A stretch of DNA of 64,000 nt from JAKPCT01 sp029553165 (lineage in GTDB: Bacteria; Bacillota; UBA4882; UBA8346), in NCBI GenBank assembly GCA_035359995.1, contig DAORZT010000007.1, positions 1-64,000 on the forward strand. The letters run 5' to 3'. Within the stretch, counting starts at the first letter, position 1; each line of letters starts with the position of its first letter. Positions 31,817 through 39,463 of this stretch are shown piece by piece. A program made the position numbers and the translations under genes. Under the pieces are notes generated by a model that worked only from the letters and a program-made list of their open reading frames with translations, was not told the DNA's origin and searched no databases.

Positions 31817-32100
31817 TAATCAAATATTTTGAACCCATAAAAAGACTTTGAAGGGAATAAGACGTAAGGCGACGGTATTAGAGAGTCGGTGGTTGGTGCA
31901 AACCGATACCAAACCTTTCGTGAATAGCTCATCCCTGAGTCGCCCGTTCGAAGGCAATAGTAGAGCGGGACGTTTTGACAGCGTTACTTGTCAACGCCTT
32001 GATGGAGGCTGTGAGGATTGCCGGTTCGGCAATCGAATTAGGGTGGTACCGCGAGATCAGTTCCTCGCCCCTTTGTATTGGGGCGAGGATTTTTGTTTTA
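31817..32100 (+). ncRNA. T-box riboswitch, leucine-type specifier
   Basis: The leader has a stem I closed by GGCGAC/GTCGCC with the conserved GAGAGTCGGTGGTTGGTG region and the arm GTGAATAGCTCATCCCTGAG. The T-box AGGGTGGTACCGCG (32040-32053) follows, and then a terminator TCCTCGCCCC (32062-32071) / GGGGCGAGGA (32080-32089) with TTTTTGTTTTA. The triplet CTC in the stem I specifier region corresponds to leucine and agrees with the downstream gene. Uncharged tRNA-Leu would stabilise the antiterminator and let leuA be transcribed. Confidence 0.93.
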
Positions 32101-32122
32101 ATAACCACAAAAGAAGGAGCGT

Positions 32123-33805
32123 ATGACAATGAAAAAATCTTATTCAAAATATATCCCCTTTCCAGGGGTACCGATTAAAGATCGTGAATGGCCTTCGAAA
32201 GTGATCACCAAAGCTCCGATCTGGTGCAGTGTTGATCTGCGCGACGGCAATCAAGCCTTGATCGAGCCCATGAATTTGGAAGAGAAACTATTAATGTTTC
32301 AAACTTTAGTGAAGATCGGATTCAAAGAGATCGAGGTCGGATTTCCTTCTGCTTCTGAAACCGAATATGAGATTATTCGCACTCTGATCGAAGGAAACCA
32401 CATTCCTGATGATGTAACGGTCCAGGTCTTAGTTCAGGCACGGGAGCACCTGATCGAAAAGACCTTTGAAGCAATTAAAGGTGCCAAAAATGTGATTATT
32501 CATCTTTACAATTCAACATCGACTCTTCAACGAAAAGTCGTTTTTAAAAAAGAGATGGATGGCATTATTGATATTGCCGTTGCCGGAGCCAAACTAATCA
32601 AAGAACTGTCAAAAAAGGTCGACCCGTCAACCAACCTAAGGTACGAATATTCGCCTGAAAGCTTCTCCGGCACCGAGATGGATAACGCAATCGCAATCTG
32701 CGCTAAAGTCATGGAAGTATTTGAAGCAACTCCTGAAAATAAAATTATTCTCAATCTACCGGCAACCGTTGAGTGTAGCACACCCAATGGCTATGCGGAT
32801 CAGATCGAGTATTTTTGTAAAAATTTACCGAACCGCGAGTCAGCGATCATCAGTATTCACCCCCATAATGACCGTGGAACCGGTGTTGCCGCAGCCGAAC
32901 TCGGTCTTTTAGCAGGAGCCGAAAGAGTGGAGGGCTCCCTCTTCGGCAACGGCGAGCGGACGGGGAATGTGGACATCGTTACCTTAGCATTAAATATGCA
33001 TACGCAGGCAATCGATCCTCAACTCGATTTTAGCAATATTCCGGCCATCCGCGAAGTATATGAAAATACAACCAAAATGAAAGTTCACGAACGTCATCCT
33101 TACGCCGGTGATCTGGTATTTACTGCTTTCTCCGGTTCACATCAGGATGCTATTAATAAAGGCATGGAATACATGCGAACCTCCGGTACCCAATACTGGG
33201 AAGTTCCTTATCTGCCGATCGACCCGGCTGATATTGGCCGTGATTATGAACCAATTATCAGAATCAACAGCCAATCCGGAAAAGGCGGTGCTGCCTATAT
33301 CATGCATTCTGTTTTTGGCTACAATCTGCCCAAAGCAATGCATCCGGAGTTTGGTGCTATTGTTAAAAATGCTTGTGACAAAGCGGGCACTGAACTGTCC
33401 AGCAATGATATTTATCAGTTATTTGAGAATGAATATTTAAAGAACGAATATCCGTACCGCTTAAAAGCTTATCATTTTTCCCATGAATCCGGCAACGGCC
33501 ATCCTGCTGACGTGTTTTTCAAAGGGACCATTCAATTCAAAGATCAAGACTATGTAATCAGCGCTCATGGTAATGGTCCAATCGACGCCTTCTTCAAAGC
33601 GTTTCGAGATGTTAGCAACGAATACGAGCTTACTTCTTACGATGAACAGGCGATCTCAACCGGTTCCGACTCGAAAGCGTTGGCCTATATTCAAATCAAA
33701 AACAGCAATGGAAAAACAACCTTCGGCGCCGGAGTTGATGACGACATCAGCGTTGCTTCCATCAGAGCTATCATTTCAGCAATCAATCGCTTGTGTAGAG
33801 AATAA
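32123..33805 (+). CDS. leuA: 2-isopropylmalate synthase, long type (LeuA type 2)
   Basis: The 560-residue enzyme condenses acetyl-CoA with 2-oxoisovalerate, the first committed step to leucine. The catalytic domain shows WCSVDLRDGNQALIEPM, the metal site ISIHPHNDRGTGVAAAELGLLAGAERVEGSLFGNGERTGNVD and HPYAGDLVFTAFSGSHQDA. A C-terminal regulatory domain (about 430-560) ends with KTTFGAGVDDDISVASIRAI. The length and motifs fit the yeast/actinobacterial class rather than the 510-residue LeuA of E. coli and Bacillus. GAAGGAG precedes the ATG. It is a single gene controlled by the T-box and ended by a strong terminator. Confidence 0.95.
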   Translation: MTMKKSYSKYIPFPGVPIKDREWPSKVITKAPIWCSVDLRDGNQALIEPMNLEEKLLMFQTLVKIGFKEIEVGFPSASETEYEIIRTLIEGNHIPDDVTVQVLVQAREHLIEKTFEAIKGAKNVIIHLYNSTSTLQRKVVFKKEMDGIIDIAVAGAKLIKELSKKVDPSTNLRYEYSPESFSGTEMDNAIAICAKVMEVFEATPENKIILNLPATVECSTPNGYADQIEYFCKNLPNRESAIISIHPHNDRGTGVAAAELGLLAGAERVEGSLFGNGERTGNVDIVTLALNMHTQAIDPQLDFSNIPAIREVYENTTKMKVHERHPYAGDLVFTAFSGSHQDAINKGMEYMRTSGTQYWEVPYLPIDPADIGRDYEPIIRINSQSGKGGAAYIMHSVFGYNLPKAMHPEFGAIVKNACDKAGTELSSNDIYQLFENEYLKNEYPYRLKAYHFSHESGNGHPADVFFKGTIQFKDQDYVISAHGNGPIDAFFKAFRDVSNEYELTSYDEQAISTGSDSKALAYIQIKNSNGKTTFGAGVDDDISVASIRAIISAINRLCRE

Positions 33806-33812
33806 ACAATTT

Positions 33813-33852
33813 AAAAACAGGCCTGGCTTTATTCAAAGCCAGACCTGTTTTT
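33813..33852. terminator. Bidirectional terminator after leuA
   Basis: AAAAACAGGCCTGGCTTT (33813-33830) pairs with AAAGCCAGACCTGTTTTT (33835-33852) with one mismatch and a 4-base loop. It serves leuA rightward and the lipoprotein gene leftward. Confidence 0.9.
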
Positions 33853-34534
33853 ATTTCCCAATCTTAATCTCCCTTAATTGATACCCAAAAATATCCGACG
33901 GGTTTTTCCCAAAAGTCTTCTCAAAACTATAGACTCCTTTACCCTTAACAAATTTTCGATATTCTTCATATACTCCGTTGGGCATTCCTGCCATCGGCAC
34001 CCGGTAACGGACGGTGAGCACGTTTTGCTTCACTAAATTATCCCATCCAACTTTGATTATCTCCGCATTCAAAGTCGATCGTTTCCCGTCTTTAACAATT
34101 ATTTGCTGCCACTTATTGCCCTTCTTTAACGGAAGCTTTAGTAATACCAGGTTTTTGATTGTATGCGGAAATGGAGTATCAGCTGCGATAATTTGTTCAG
34201 AGACGGTATTTCCGGTAAACAAATACCTGACTTTAAATTTGAAATTTCGCGGTGACTCTCCTCCCGACAGATCAGCAACTTCACCGTCAATATGGTGGAT
34301 AATCCGGTTTGGTATTCTACTGATCCGGACCAACTTCATCCGGTGCCCATATTCGGCAAAACCTTCGTAAATCCATTCCGTATTACGTCGTTGCGGAAAT
34401 AGCTCTAGCAGCGTCCGCGATACCCTGCTCTTGCTATTAAGATCATTGAGTGGTGGTTTGGTTTTAAACTGTCCGCATCCAACCAAAATTATTACCAGTA
34501 ATGATACCAAACCTAATTTCACGTATTTATGCAT
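33851..34534 (-). CDS. Putative lipoprotein of unknown function
   Basis: The 227-residue protein has a clear lipoprotein signal with lipobox ILVGC (Cys at residue 20). The mature part is beta-rich (RNTEWIYEGFAEYGHRMKLVRI, FKFKVRYLFTGNTVSEQII, VLTVRYRVPMAGMPNGVYEEYRKFVKGKGVYSF). It resembles families of outer-surface proteins with repeated strands but I cannot name one. GGAGGG precedes the ATG by 10 bases. It stands alone, sharing the leuA terminator. Confidence 0.82.
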   Translation of the reverse strand: MHKYVKLGLVSLLVIILVGCGQFKTKPPLNDLNSKSRVSRTLLELFPQRRNTEWIYEGFAEYGHRMKLVRISRIPNRIIHHIDGEVADLSGGESPRNFKFKVRYLFTGNTVSEQIIAADTPFPHTIKNLVLLKLPLKKGNKWQQIIVKDGKRSTLNAEIIKVGWDNLVKQNVLTVRYRVPMAGMPNGVYEEYRKFVKGKGVYSFEKTFGKNPSDIFGYQLREIKIGK

Positions 34535-34641
34535 CTCTTGTTGTCCCTCCTCTTTTTAGACTGGTAATAATATTCCCCATGATCTTGCCCAATATGTTTA
34601 TTTATCAGCTCAGAACCAATATAATTATTACCTTAATTTCC

Positions 34642-34702
34642 AAAAAAATAAGCATCCGCCACATTTTATAGGATACCCTATTACACGAGAAAGCGATGCT
34701 TA
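34642..34702 (-). terminator. Long-loop terminator of the rhodanese gene
   Basis: Leftward, TAAGCATC (34702-34695) pairs with GATGCTTA (34656-34649) and is followed by TTTTTTT (34648-34642). The loop contains a second small hairpin, ATAGG/CCTAT. Confidence 0.65.
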
Positions 34703-34746
34703 AATCAACCAGAAAGAATAAAGATTATATGGGATATTTGAGAAGT

Positions 34747-35154
34747 TTACTCATTTTTTGTTGAATTTGTTTCATAAGGCCAATCGTTAATCCCACCAAG
34801 ATCATAAACGTTAATATAGCCTAATTTACGCATTATTTGCGTTGCAATTGAGCTACGACGCCCACTCCGGCAATAAATAAAGATTTTTTGTTCTTTATTA
34901 ACAATCTTATTCGTTACCTCTTTCTCCAATACATCTACAGGTATCAGCATACTCCGTGGAATATGTTTCGCTTGGTGCTCTTCAATAGTTCTAACATCAA
35001 GTAAAATAATATCCGGTTCATTACTCATTCTTACTTTAGCCTCTGCCGGAGAAATCCGGTAAGATTTAACTGTTGATTCAGTACCACTTTTCTTTAATCC
35101 AAAATAGATCCCTAAGCAAATTATTAAAGTCAGAATAACAATCCAGTATCTCAT
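34747..35154 (-). CDS. Membrane-anchored rhodanese-like protein
   Basis: The 135-residue protein has an N-terminal membrane anchor (about 4-20) and a single rhodanese domain with IILLDVRTIEEHQAKHIPRSMLIP and the catalytic loop IYCRSGRRS carrying the active cysteine. Extracytoplasmic rhodaneses transfer sulfur or handle thiols; the acceptor is unknown. GGAGGG precedes the ATG. It lies just downstream of tRNA-Glu in the same direction but has its own terminator. Confidence 0.9.
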   Translation of the reverse strand: MRYWIVILTLIICLGIYFGLKKSGTESTVKSYRISPAEAKVRMSNEPDIILLDVRTIEEHQAKHIPRSMLIPVDVLEKEVTNKIVNKEQKIFIYCRSGRRSSIATQIMRKLGYINVYDLGGINDWPYETNSTKNE

Positions 35155-35169
35155 TTTTGTCCCTCCTGG

Positions 35170-35202
35170 TCATAAAAACAAAAAACCAGCATTTACGCTG
35201 GT
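35170..35202 (-). terminator. Terminator after tRNA-Glu
   Basis: Leftward, ACCAGC (35202-35197) and GCTGGT (35190-35185) form a 6-bp stem with a 6-base loop, followed by TTTTTGTTTTT. Confidence 0.85.
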
Positions 35203-35214
35203 ATTAATCATAAC

Positions 35215-35290
35215 TGGTAGTCCCAAGGGGATTCGAACCCCTGTCACCGCCGTGAAAGGGCGGTGTCCTAGGCCTCTAGACGATGGGACC
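35215..35290 (-). tRNA. tRNA-Glu (anticodon TTC)
   Basis: The 76-base cloverleaf begins GGTCCCATCG and ends GGGACTACCA with encoded CCA. The anticodon arm is CCGCC-CTTTCAC-GGCGG, giving anticodon TTC, and the T-arm GGGG-TTCGAAT-CCCC is perfect. Confidence 0.97.
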
Positions 35291-35377
35291 ATTTTATTAG
35301 TTTTTTTGGTCTTCTCGTGTCGAACAGTTCATATTATATACTGTCCTAAACTCGATGTCAACTATCTTTTTTATAGA

Positions 35378-35453
35378 TGGTGGGCCATCCGCGACTCGAA
35401 CGCGGGACACCCTGATTAAAAGTCAGGTGCTCTGCCACCTGAGCTAATGGCCC
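35378..35453 (-). tRNA. tRNA-Lys (anticodon TTT)
   Basis: The 76-base cloverleaf begins GGGCCATTAG and ends TGGCCCACCA with encoded CCA. The anticodon arm CCTGA-CTTTTAA-TCAGG gives anticodon TTT; the D-arm has AGCTCAGGTGGCAGAGC and the T-arm CCGCG-TTCGAGT-CGCGG. It is upstream of tRNA-Glu and probably co-transcribed. Confidence 0.97.
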
Positions 35454-35591
35454 GTTGCTGAATCAATCAGCTTTCTTATAATACAACATTTTTTTATCTG
35501 TGTCAACCTTTTTATTATAAAGTTTTTTCTGGTATTTTTATACTTTTAATTCATTTAATATTTCATTTCGGAAAACAGCTAAAACAGACAA

Positions 35592-36881
35592 TCACCAAAT
35601 ATTGCGGATTATTATTGTCTCATCACGTTTCCAACCTACAGATACAATTGAGATTGGTGCTTGAGCCAACTCCTCGATCCGTCGCAAATAATTCTGTGCT
35701 GCCGCTGGTAACTCAGCAAACGTCTTGCATCCAGTCGTATCGGTCATCCAGCCAGGGACTTCTTCATAAACCGGAGTACACTTCGCAAGAACATCCAAGT
35801 CGCCGGGGAACTCTTTAATAATACTGTTACCATATCGATATCCATTACAAATTTTAATTGTCTTCATTTGATCTAAAACATCAAGTTTCATAACTACCAA
35901 ATCGCTGACGCCATTAACCCGAACCGAATACTCGGCAATAACCCCGTCAAACCAGCCACAACGGCGCGGCCTACCTGTGGTAACTCCATATTCGCGACCC
36001 CGGCCGTCACGCAATTGTGACAACATCTCATCCGCCAATTCAGTAGGGAATGGGCCTTCTCCAACCCGAGTCGAGTAGGCTTTAATGACACCAACAACTT
36101 TATTGATCTTAGTTGGTCCTACTCCTGTTCCGGTACATGCTCCACCGGCAGAAGGAGAAGAAGAACTTACAAATGGATAAGTACCATGGTCAATATCGAG
36201 CAGTGTTCCTTGAGCCCCTTCAAAGAGGACTTTCTTCCCTTTTTTAATCTCTTGATTAATCAGTACTGAAGTATCACAAACCATTGGCCGAAGCTGTTCA
36301 GCATATTCTAAATACTCATCTAATATTACATTTAAAGCAAAACCCGGATGTCCGTAGATTTGACTTAAAATCTTGTTTTTGGTTATCAAAATCTCCTGGA
36401 GCCGCTCCTTCAAACGCTCGGCATTTAGTAAATCTAAAACCCGAATTGAATCATACCGGGCAAATTTATCGACATAAGCCGGCCCAATACCTCTTCCGGT
36501 AGTACCGATCTTCCCAACGGTACGACTGGACTCATCCAGTTGATCCAAACTGGGGTGATAAGGCATGATTACATGGGCACGATCACTGATCCGAATTCCC
36601 GAAACATCAATTCCCCGTTGTTTCAACCCATTTAATTCTTTTAATAAGACTCCCGGATTAATAACAACTCCGTTACCCAACACACAAAGTGTTCCCGGAT
36701 ATAAGATCCCGGACGGGATTAAGTGCAATTTAAACTCCTGGTCATCAACCACTACCGTATGACCGGCATTATTACCGCCTTGATACCTAACTACCAACTC
36801 CGCCTCACTGGCTAAATAGTCGGTGATCTTTCCCTTTCCTTCATCTCCCCACTGGAGACCTACAACAACAATTGTAGACAT
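35592..36881 (-). CDS. purA: Adenylosuccinate synthetase
   Basis: The 429-residue enzyme joins IMP and aspartate with GTP in AMP synthesis. Diagnostic motifs are VVVGLQWGDEGKGKITDYL (near the start), QGGNNAGHTV, GTTGRGIGPAYVDK, FEGAQGTLLDIDHGTYPFVSSS and TTGRPRRCGWFD. I start at the ATG at 36881 with GGAGGG upstream; the in-frame start at 36896 precedes that site. It is monocistronic with a promoter at 36906-36934 and only about 18 bases of leader. No purine riboswitch or PurR box was recognised. Confidence 0.97.
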   Translation of the reverse strand: MSTIVVVGLQWGDEGKGKITDYLASEAELVVRYQGGNNAGHTVVVDDQEFKLHLIPSGILYPGTLCVLGNGVVINPGVLLKELNGLKQRGIDVSGIRISDRAHVIMPYHPSLDQLDESSRTVGKIGTTGRGIGPAYVDKFARYDSIRVLDLLNAERLKERLQEILITKNKILSQIYGHPGFALNVILDEYLEYAEQLRPMVCDTSVLINQEIKKGKKVLFEGAQGTLLDIDHGTYPFVSSSSPSAGGACTGTGVGPTKINKVVGVIKAYSTRVGEGPFPTELADEMLSQLRDGRGREYGVTTGRPRRCGWFDGVIAEYSVRVNGVSDLVVMKLDVLDQMKTIKICNGYRYGNSIIKEFPGDLDVLAKCTPVYEEVPGWMTDTTGCKTFAELPAAAQNYLRRIEELAQAPISIVSVGWKRDETIIIRNIW

Positions 36882-36905
36882 TAACCATCCCTCCAATCGT
36901 CTTCC

Positions 36906-36934
36906 ATCTTATCACAAAATATTGTATAATTCAA
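36906..36934 (-). promoter_or_regulatory. Promoter of purA
   Basis: Leftward, TTGAAT (36934-36929), a 17-base spacer and TAAGAT (36911-36906), 25 bases before the ATG. Confidence 0.7.
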
Positions 36935-36987
36935 TTTAATAGATTTTATAATTAGTATTAATAATTTTTATACAAAGGATTTTAATT

Positions 36988-37863
36988 ATGGATATCAATC
37001 AATTTAAAACCTTTCAGAGTGTAGCGACTTATAAAAATTTTTCCAAAGCCGCCGAAGAGCTGCATTTGACACAACCAGCGGTAACTTTGCAAATTAAAGC
37101 TCTCGAAGCAGAGCTTGGAGAATTATTGTTTGAACGTTTGGGACGTTCGTTAAACTTAACGCCTGCCGGTGAAATTTTTCTAAGTTATGTGCAACAAATT
37201 CTAAATTTGTCGGAGCAAGCCAAACAAGTAGTCCATCAATTCTCTTACGAATTGGGACGCTTAACGATCGGCGCCGGTACAACAACAACCATTTTCAGAC
37301 TCCCTGACATCTTACATCAATATAAACTGAATCATTCCAAAATTGAAATCCAAATCCGTAACGGCACCTCCAACATAATCAACAAATTAGTCCACGAAAA
37401 CTCGGTTGATGTAGGATTGGTAACAACAATCGATCCCCGGCTTAATCTGTTGACATTTCCAGTCTTTGCCGATCAGATCCATCTGATTGCTCCTCCCAAT
37501 TTCCCCGCAACAATCAACATTAACCAGTTGGAGGCTGAGCCATTACTGCTATTTCGCTTCGGATCCGGCTTTCGCCTCTTTTTAGAAGAAAAATTCCGTA
37601 AATATAATTTTCGTCCCAAGATCTCAATGGAACTAGAAAGTATTGAGGCGATTATCCGGTTTGTCCAACGTGGCTTGGGATTGGCTTTTCTACCTGAGGT
37701 TGCCGTCAAAGATGAACTGGCAAAGAATGAGCTGAAAATTGTCACCATTAACTCCTGGGAACCAATGATCCGACATACCTATTTAATTTTACGCCGTGAT
37801 AAATACCTTACCTGGCCTGTTAAAGCTTTTTTGGAACAACTCACCACCAGGAACTGGGATTAA
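36988..37863 (+). CDS. LysR-family transcriptional regulator
   Basis: The 291-residue protein has the LysR N-terminal HTH (INQFKTFQSVATYKNFSKAAEELHLTQPAVTLQIKALEAELG, residues 3-45) and a C-terminal effector domain (about 90-290). The effector domain resembles the CysB/CysL-type group, e.g. LTIGAGTTTTIFRLPDIL. AAAGGA lies before the ATG. It is divergent from purA, but LysR regulators normally control a divergent or nearby gene by a metabolite unrelated to purines, so the target is open. The candidate structured RNA follows 50 bases downstream. Confidence 0.92.
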   Translation: MDINQFKTFQSVATYKNFSKAAEELHLTQPAVTLQIKALEAELGELLFERLGRSLNLTPAGEIFLSYVQQILNLSEQAKQVVHQFSYELGRLTIGAGTTTTIFRLPDILHQYKLNHSKIEIQIRNGTSNIINKLVHENSVDVGLVTTIDPRLNLLTFPVFADQIHLIAPPNFPATININQLEAEPLLLFRFGSGFRLFLEEKFRKYNFRPKISMELESIEAIIRFVQRGLGLAFLPEVAVKDELAKNELKIVTINSWEPMIRHTYLILRRDKYLTWPVKAFLEQLTTRNWD

Positions 37864-37913
37864 TTACCATTATTTTGCTGAATATTCTTTTAGAATCGAA
37901 ACATAATAATAAA

Positions 37914-38120
37914 CGAGAGACCGATAGCAATGACGGTTCATGATTTATCACCGGTAGTGGTAAATCTCAGGTTCATCTGTCAGGTGACTGCTGACTCTTT
38001 CTTAAACTTTCTACTCTTCGCAGGTTTCTCTCTTTAGTTTCTCTAGTAGAGTAAACTTTCAAAGATGTACTATTGGTTTCAGAAGAGTAGGTGAATTCGG
38101 ATGATCTATCGGTCTCTTGC
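37914..38120 (+). ncRNA. Candidate structured noncoding RNA closed by a 12-bp helix
   Basis: AGAGACCGATAG (37916-37927) is the perfect complement of CTATCGGTCTCT (38106-38117), closing a region of about 200 bases without an open frame. Inside are a hairpin GATTTATCAC/GTGGTAAATC (37942-37966), a perfect 9-bp helix CTACTCTTC (38011-38019) with GAAGAGTAG (38082-38090), and a small hairpin AGTTTCTCT...AGAGTAAACT (38036-38057). A terminator follows at once. Such a layout is that of a stand-alone RNA. It does not fit the long rod of 6S RNA, and no SRP, RNase P, tmRNA or riboswitch core was recognised. It might also be the 3' region of the LysR transcript. Confidence 0.6.
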
Positions 38121-38127
38121 ATAAAAC

Positions 38128-38157
38128 ACCCGACCTTCCGGTCGGGTTTATTTTTTT
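38128..38157 (+). terminator. Strong terminator after the structured RNA
   Basis: ACCCGACC (38128-38135) and GGTCGGGT (38140-38147) form an 8-bp stem with a TTCC loop, followed by TTATTTTTTT. It also lies directly after the leftward M23 gene, for which the T-tract is poorer. Confidence 0.9.
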
Positions 38158-39307
38158 AAGGTAAATACAGCAACGGGTTGACGGGAACTCCATTTTTCCG
38201 CACTTCAAAATGGAGATGCGGACCGGTTGACAGACCGGTACTACCTGATAATGCAATTTGTTGCCCTTTAAAGACTACATCACCGGCTTTGACTAACAGG
38301 CGGGAATTGTGACCAAAACAGGTTGAAATCCCTCCACCATGATCAATTGCCACAAAATACCCATATCCTCCTTGCCAACCACTCACTAATACCACACCAT
38401 TATCCACAGCCAAAACCGGAGTTCCTTTTGGTACGGCAATATCGATCCCGTTATGGTATTTTTGCTTCTTTAAAACCGGATGTTTCCTCCAGCCGAAGTT
38501 AGAAGTGATTCGACCGCGGGCCGGCCAGACAAGGACGCCCGTCCCTAATATTTTTACTTGTTGACCCTTTTTAATATATTCGCCAATCTGATTCGAAGTC
38601 TGTTCATACTCTTTGAGCGCTTGTTCCAATTTAGCACGGTTGTTTTGGATTTTGGCCAATTCATTTTGAGTTGCTTGAACTGAACGGACAATTTTTTGTT
38701 GTTCTTCCAAAACTGTCTGTTGTAATGAGACTATGTTTTGATATTCTTTCTCGGCCAATTCTTGCTTCTTTTTAATGGTAGTCTGTTTCTTAACCAATTC
38801 CCGCCTTAGTTCGACATATTGATTGATTAACTCAAAATCTTTCCGTACAAAATAGGCCAGATTGTTAAAACGCGTAATAAAATCCCCAAAATTCTCTGCT
38901 TGTAATAAGACTTCCAAATATGATTGTGGCCCATACATATAAACTACTGTAAGAAATTCTCCTAAAGATTCTTTCTTCGCATCCAACTCCTCTTCCAGCA
39001 CTGACAGATCATCTTTCAACGCCGTCAATTCCTGTTTGGTTAATGATAATTTATGCTGTGATTTACTCAGATTAGTTTTAATCCGGGTATAATTGTTCTC
39101 TAATTTAGTTAATTCTTTCTGTTGCTTTTGAAGATTGGTGATTACGGATCGCTCTTTTACTTTTTCGCGATTAAGCTCTTGTTTGGTCTTATTTATTATA
39201 GTATCTAAATTTTGCTGTGAACCAGCCCCATATACTAACCCCGGAGAAAAAAGAGTAGTTGAAAATACCACAATACCAAGCAGCAATAATACTGTTTTCA
39301 AACGCAA
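38156..39307 (-). CDS. EnvC-like M23 murein hydrolase (coiled coil plus LytM domain)
   Basis: The 383-residue exported protein has a signal peptide (about residues 3-27) and a long coiled coil (about 30-245, with repeated KQQKELTKLENNY- and KTKQELNREK-type heptads). The C-terminal M23/LytM domain (about 265-383) carries zinc ligands in NFGWRKHPVLKKQKYHNGIDIAVPKG and TGLSTGPHLHFEVRKNG. This is the EnvC/PcsB layout, in which the coiled coil controls peptidoglycan cleavage at division. Start TTG at 39307 after GGAGGG; the upstream in-frame start lies before that site. All metal residues appear present, so it may be an active endopeptidase. Confidence 0.93.
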   Translation of the reverse strand: MRLKTVLLLLGIVVFSTTLFSPGLVYGAGSQQNLDTIINKTKQELNREKVKERSVITNLQKQQKELTKLENNYTRIKTNLSKSQHKLSLTKQELTALKDDLSVLEEELDAKKESLGEFLTVVYMYGPQSYLEVLLQAENFGDFITRFNNLAYFVRKDFELINQYVELRRELVKKQTTIKKKQELAEKEYQNIVSLQQTVLEEQQKIVRSVQATQNELAKIQNNRAKLEQALKEYEQTSNQIGEYIKKGQQVKILGTGVLVWPARGRITSNFGWRKHPVLKKQKYHNGIDIAVPKGTPVLAVDNGVVLVSGWQGGYGYFVAIDHGGGISTCFGHNSRLLVKAGDVVFKGQQIALSGSTGLSTGPHLHFEVRKNGVPVNPLLYLP

Positions 39308-39463
39308 AACAGACCCTCCTCTCCTCAAGATCTGTTTTCGACAAAAGAGCATTATAACCTGTCAAATTCGGATGGTAGATGATGGTTACTGGTTTGTAGT
39401 ATCTTCATTTAGACATAATAAAAAAATAATTTTTGCCGAAACATTAGAGAAGAAGAAGGATTA

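Noticed and set aside
31848..32126. 92-codon open frame in the leuA leader
   Set aside because: The region is fully explained by T-box RNA structure; the frame has no ribosome binding site.
37914..38120. Identification of the structured RNA as 6S RNA
   Set aside because: The size and terminal helix fit, but the interior is branched with several stable hairpins rather than a rod with one central bubble. I could not align conserved 6S motifs.
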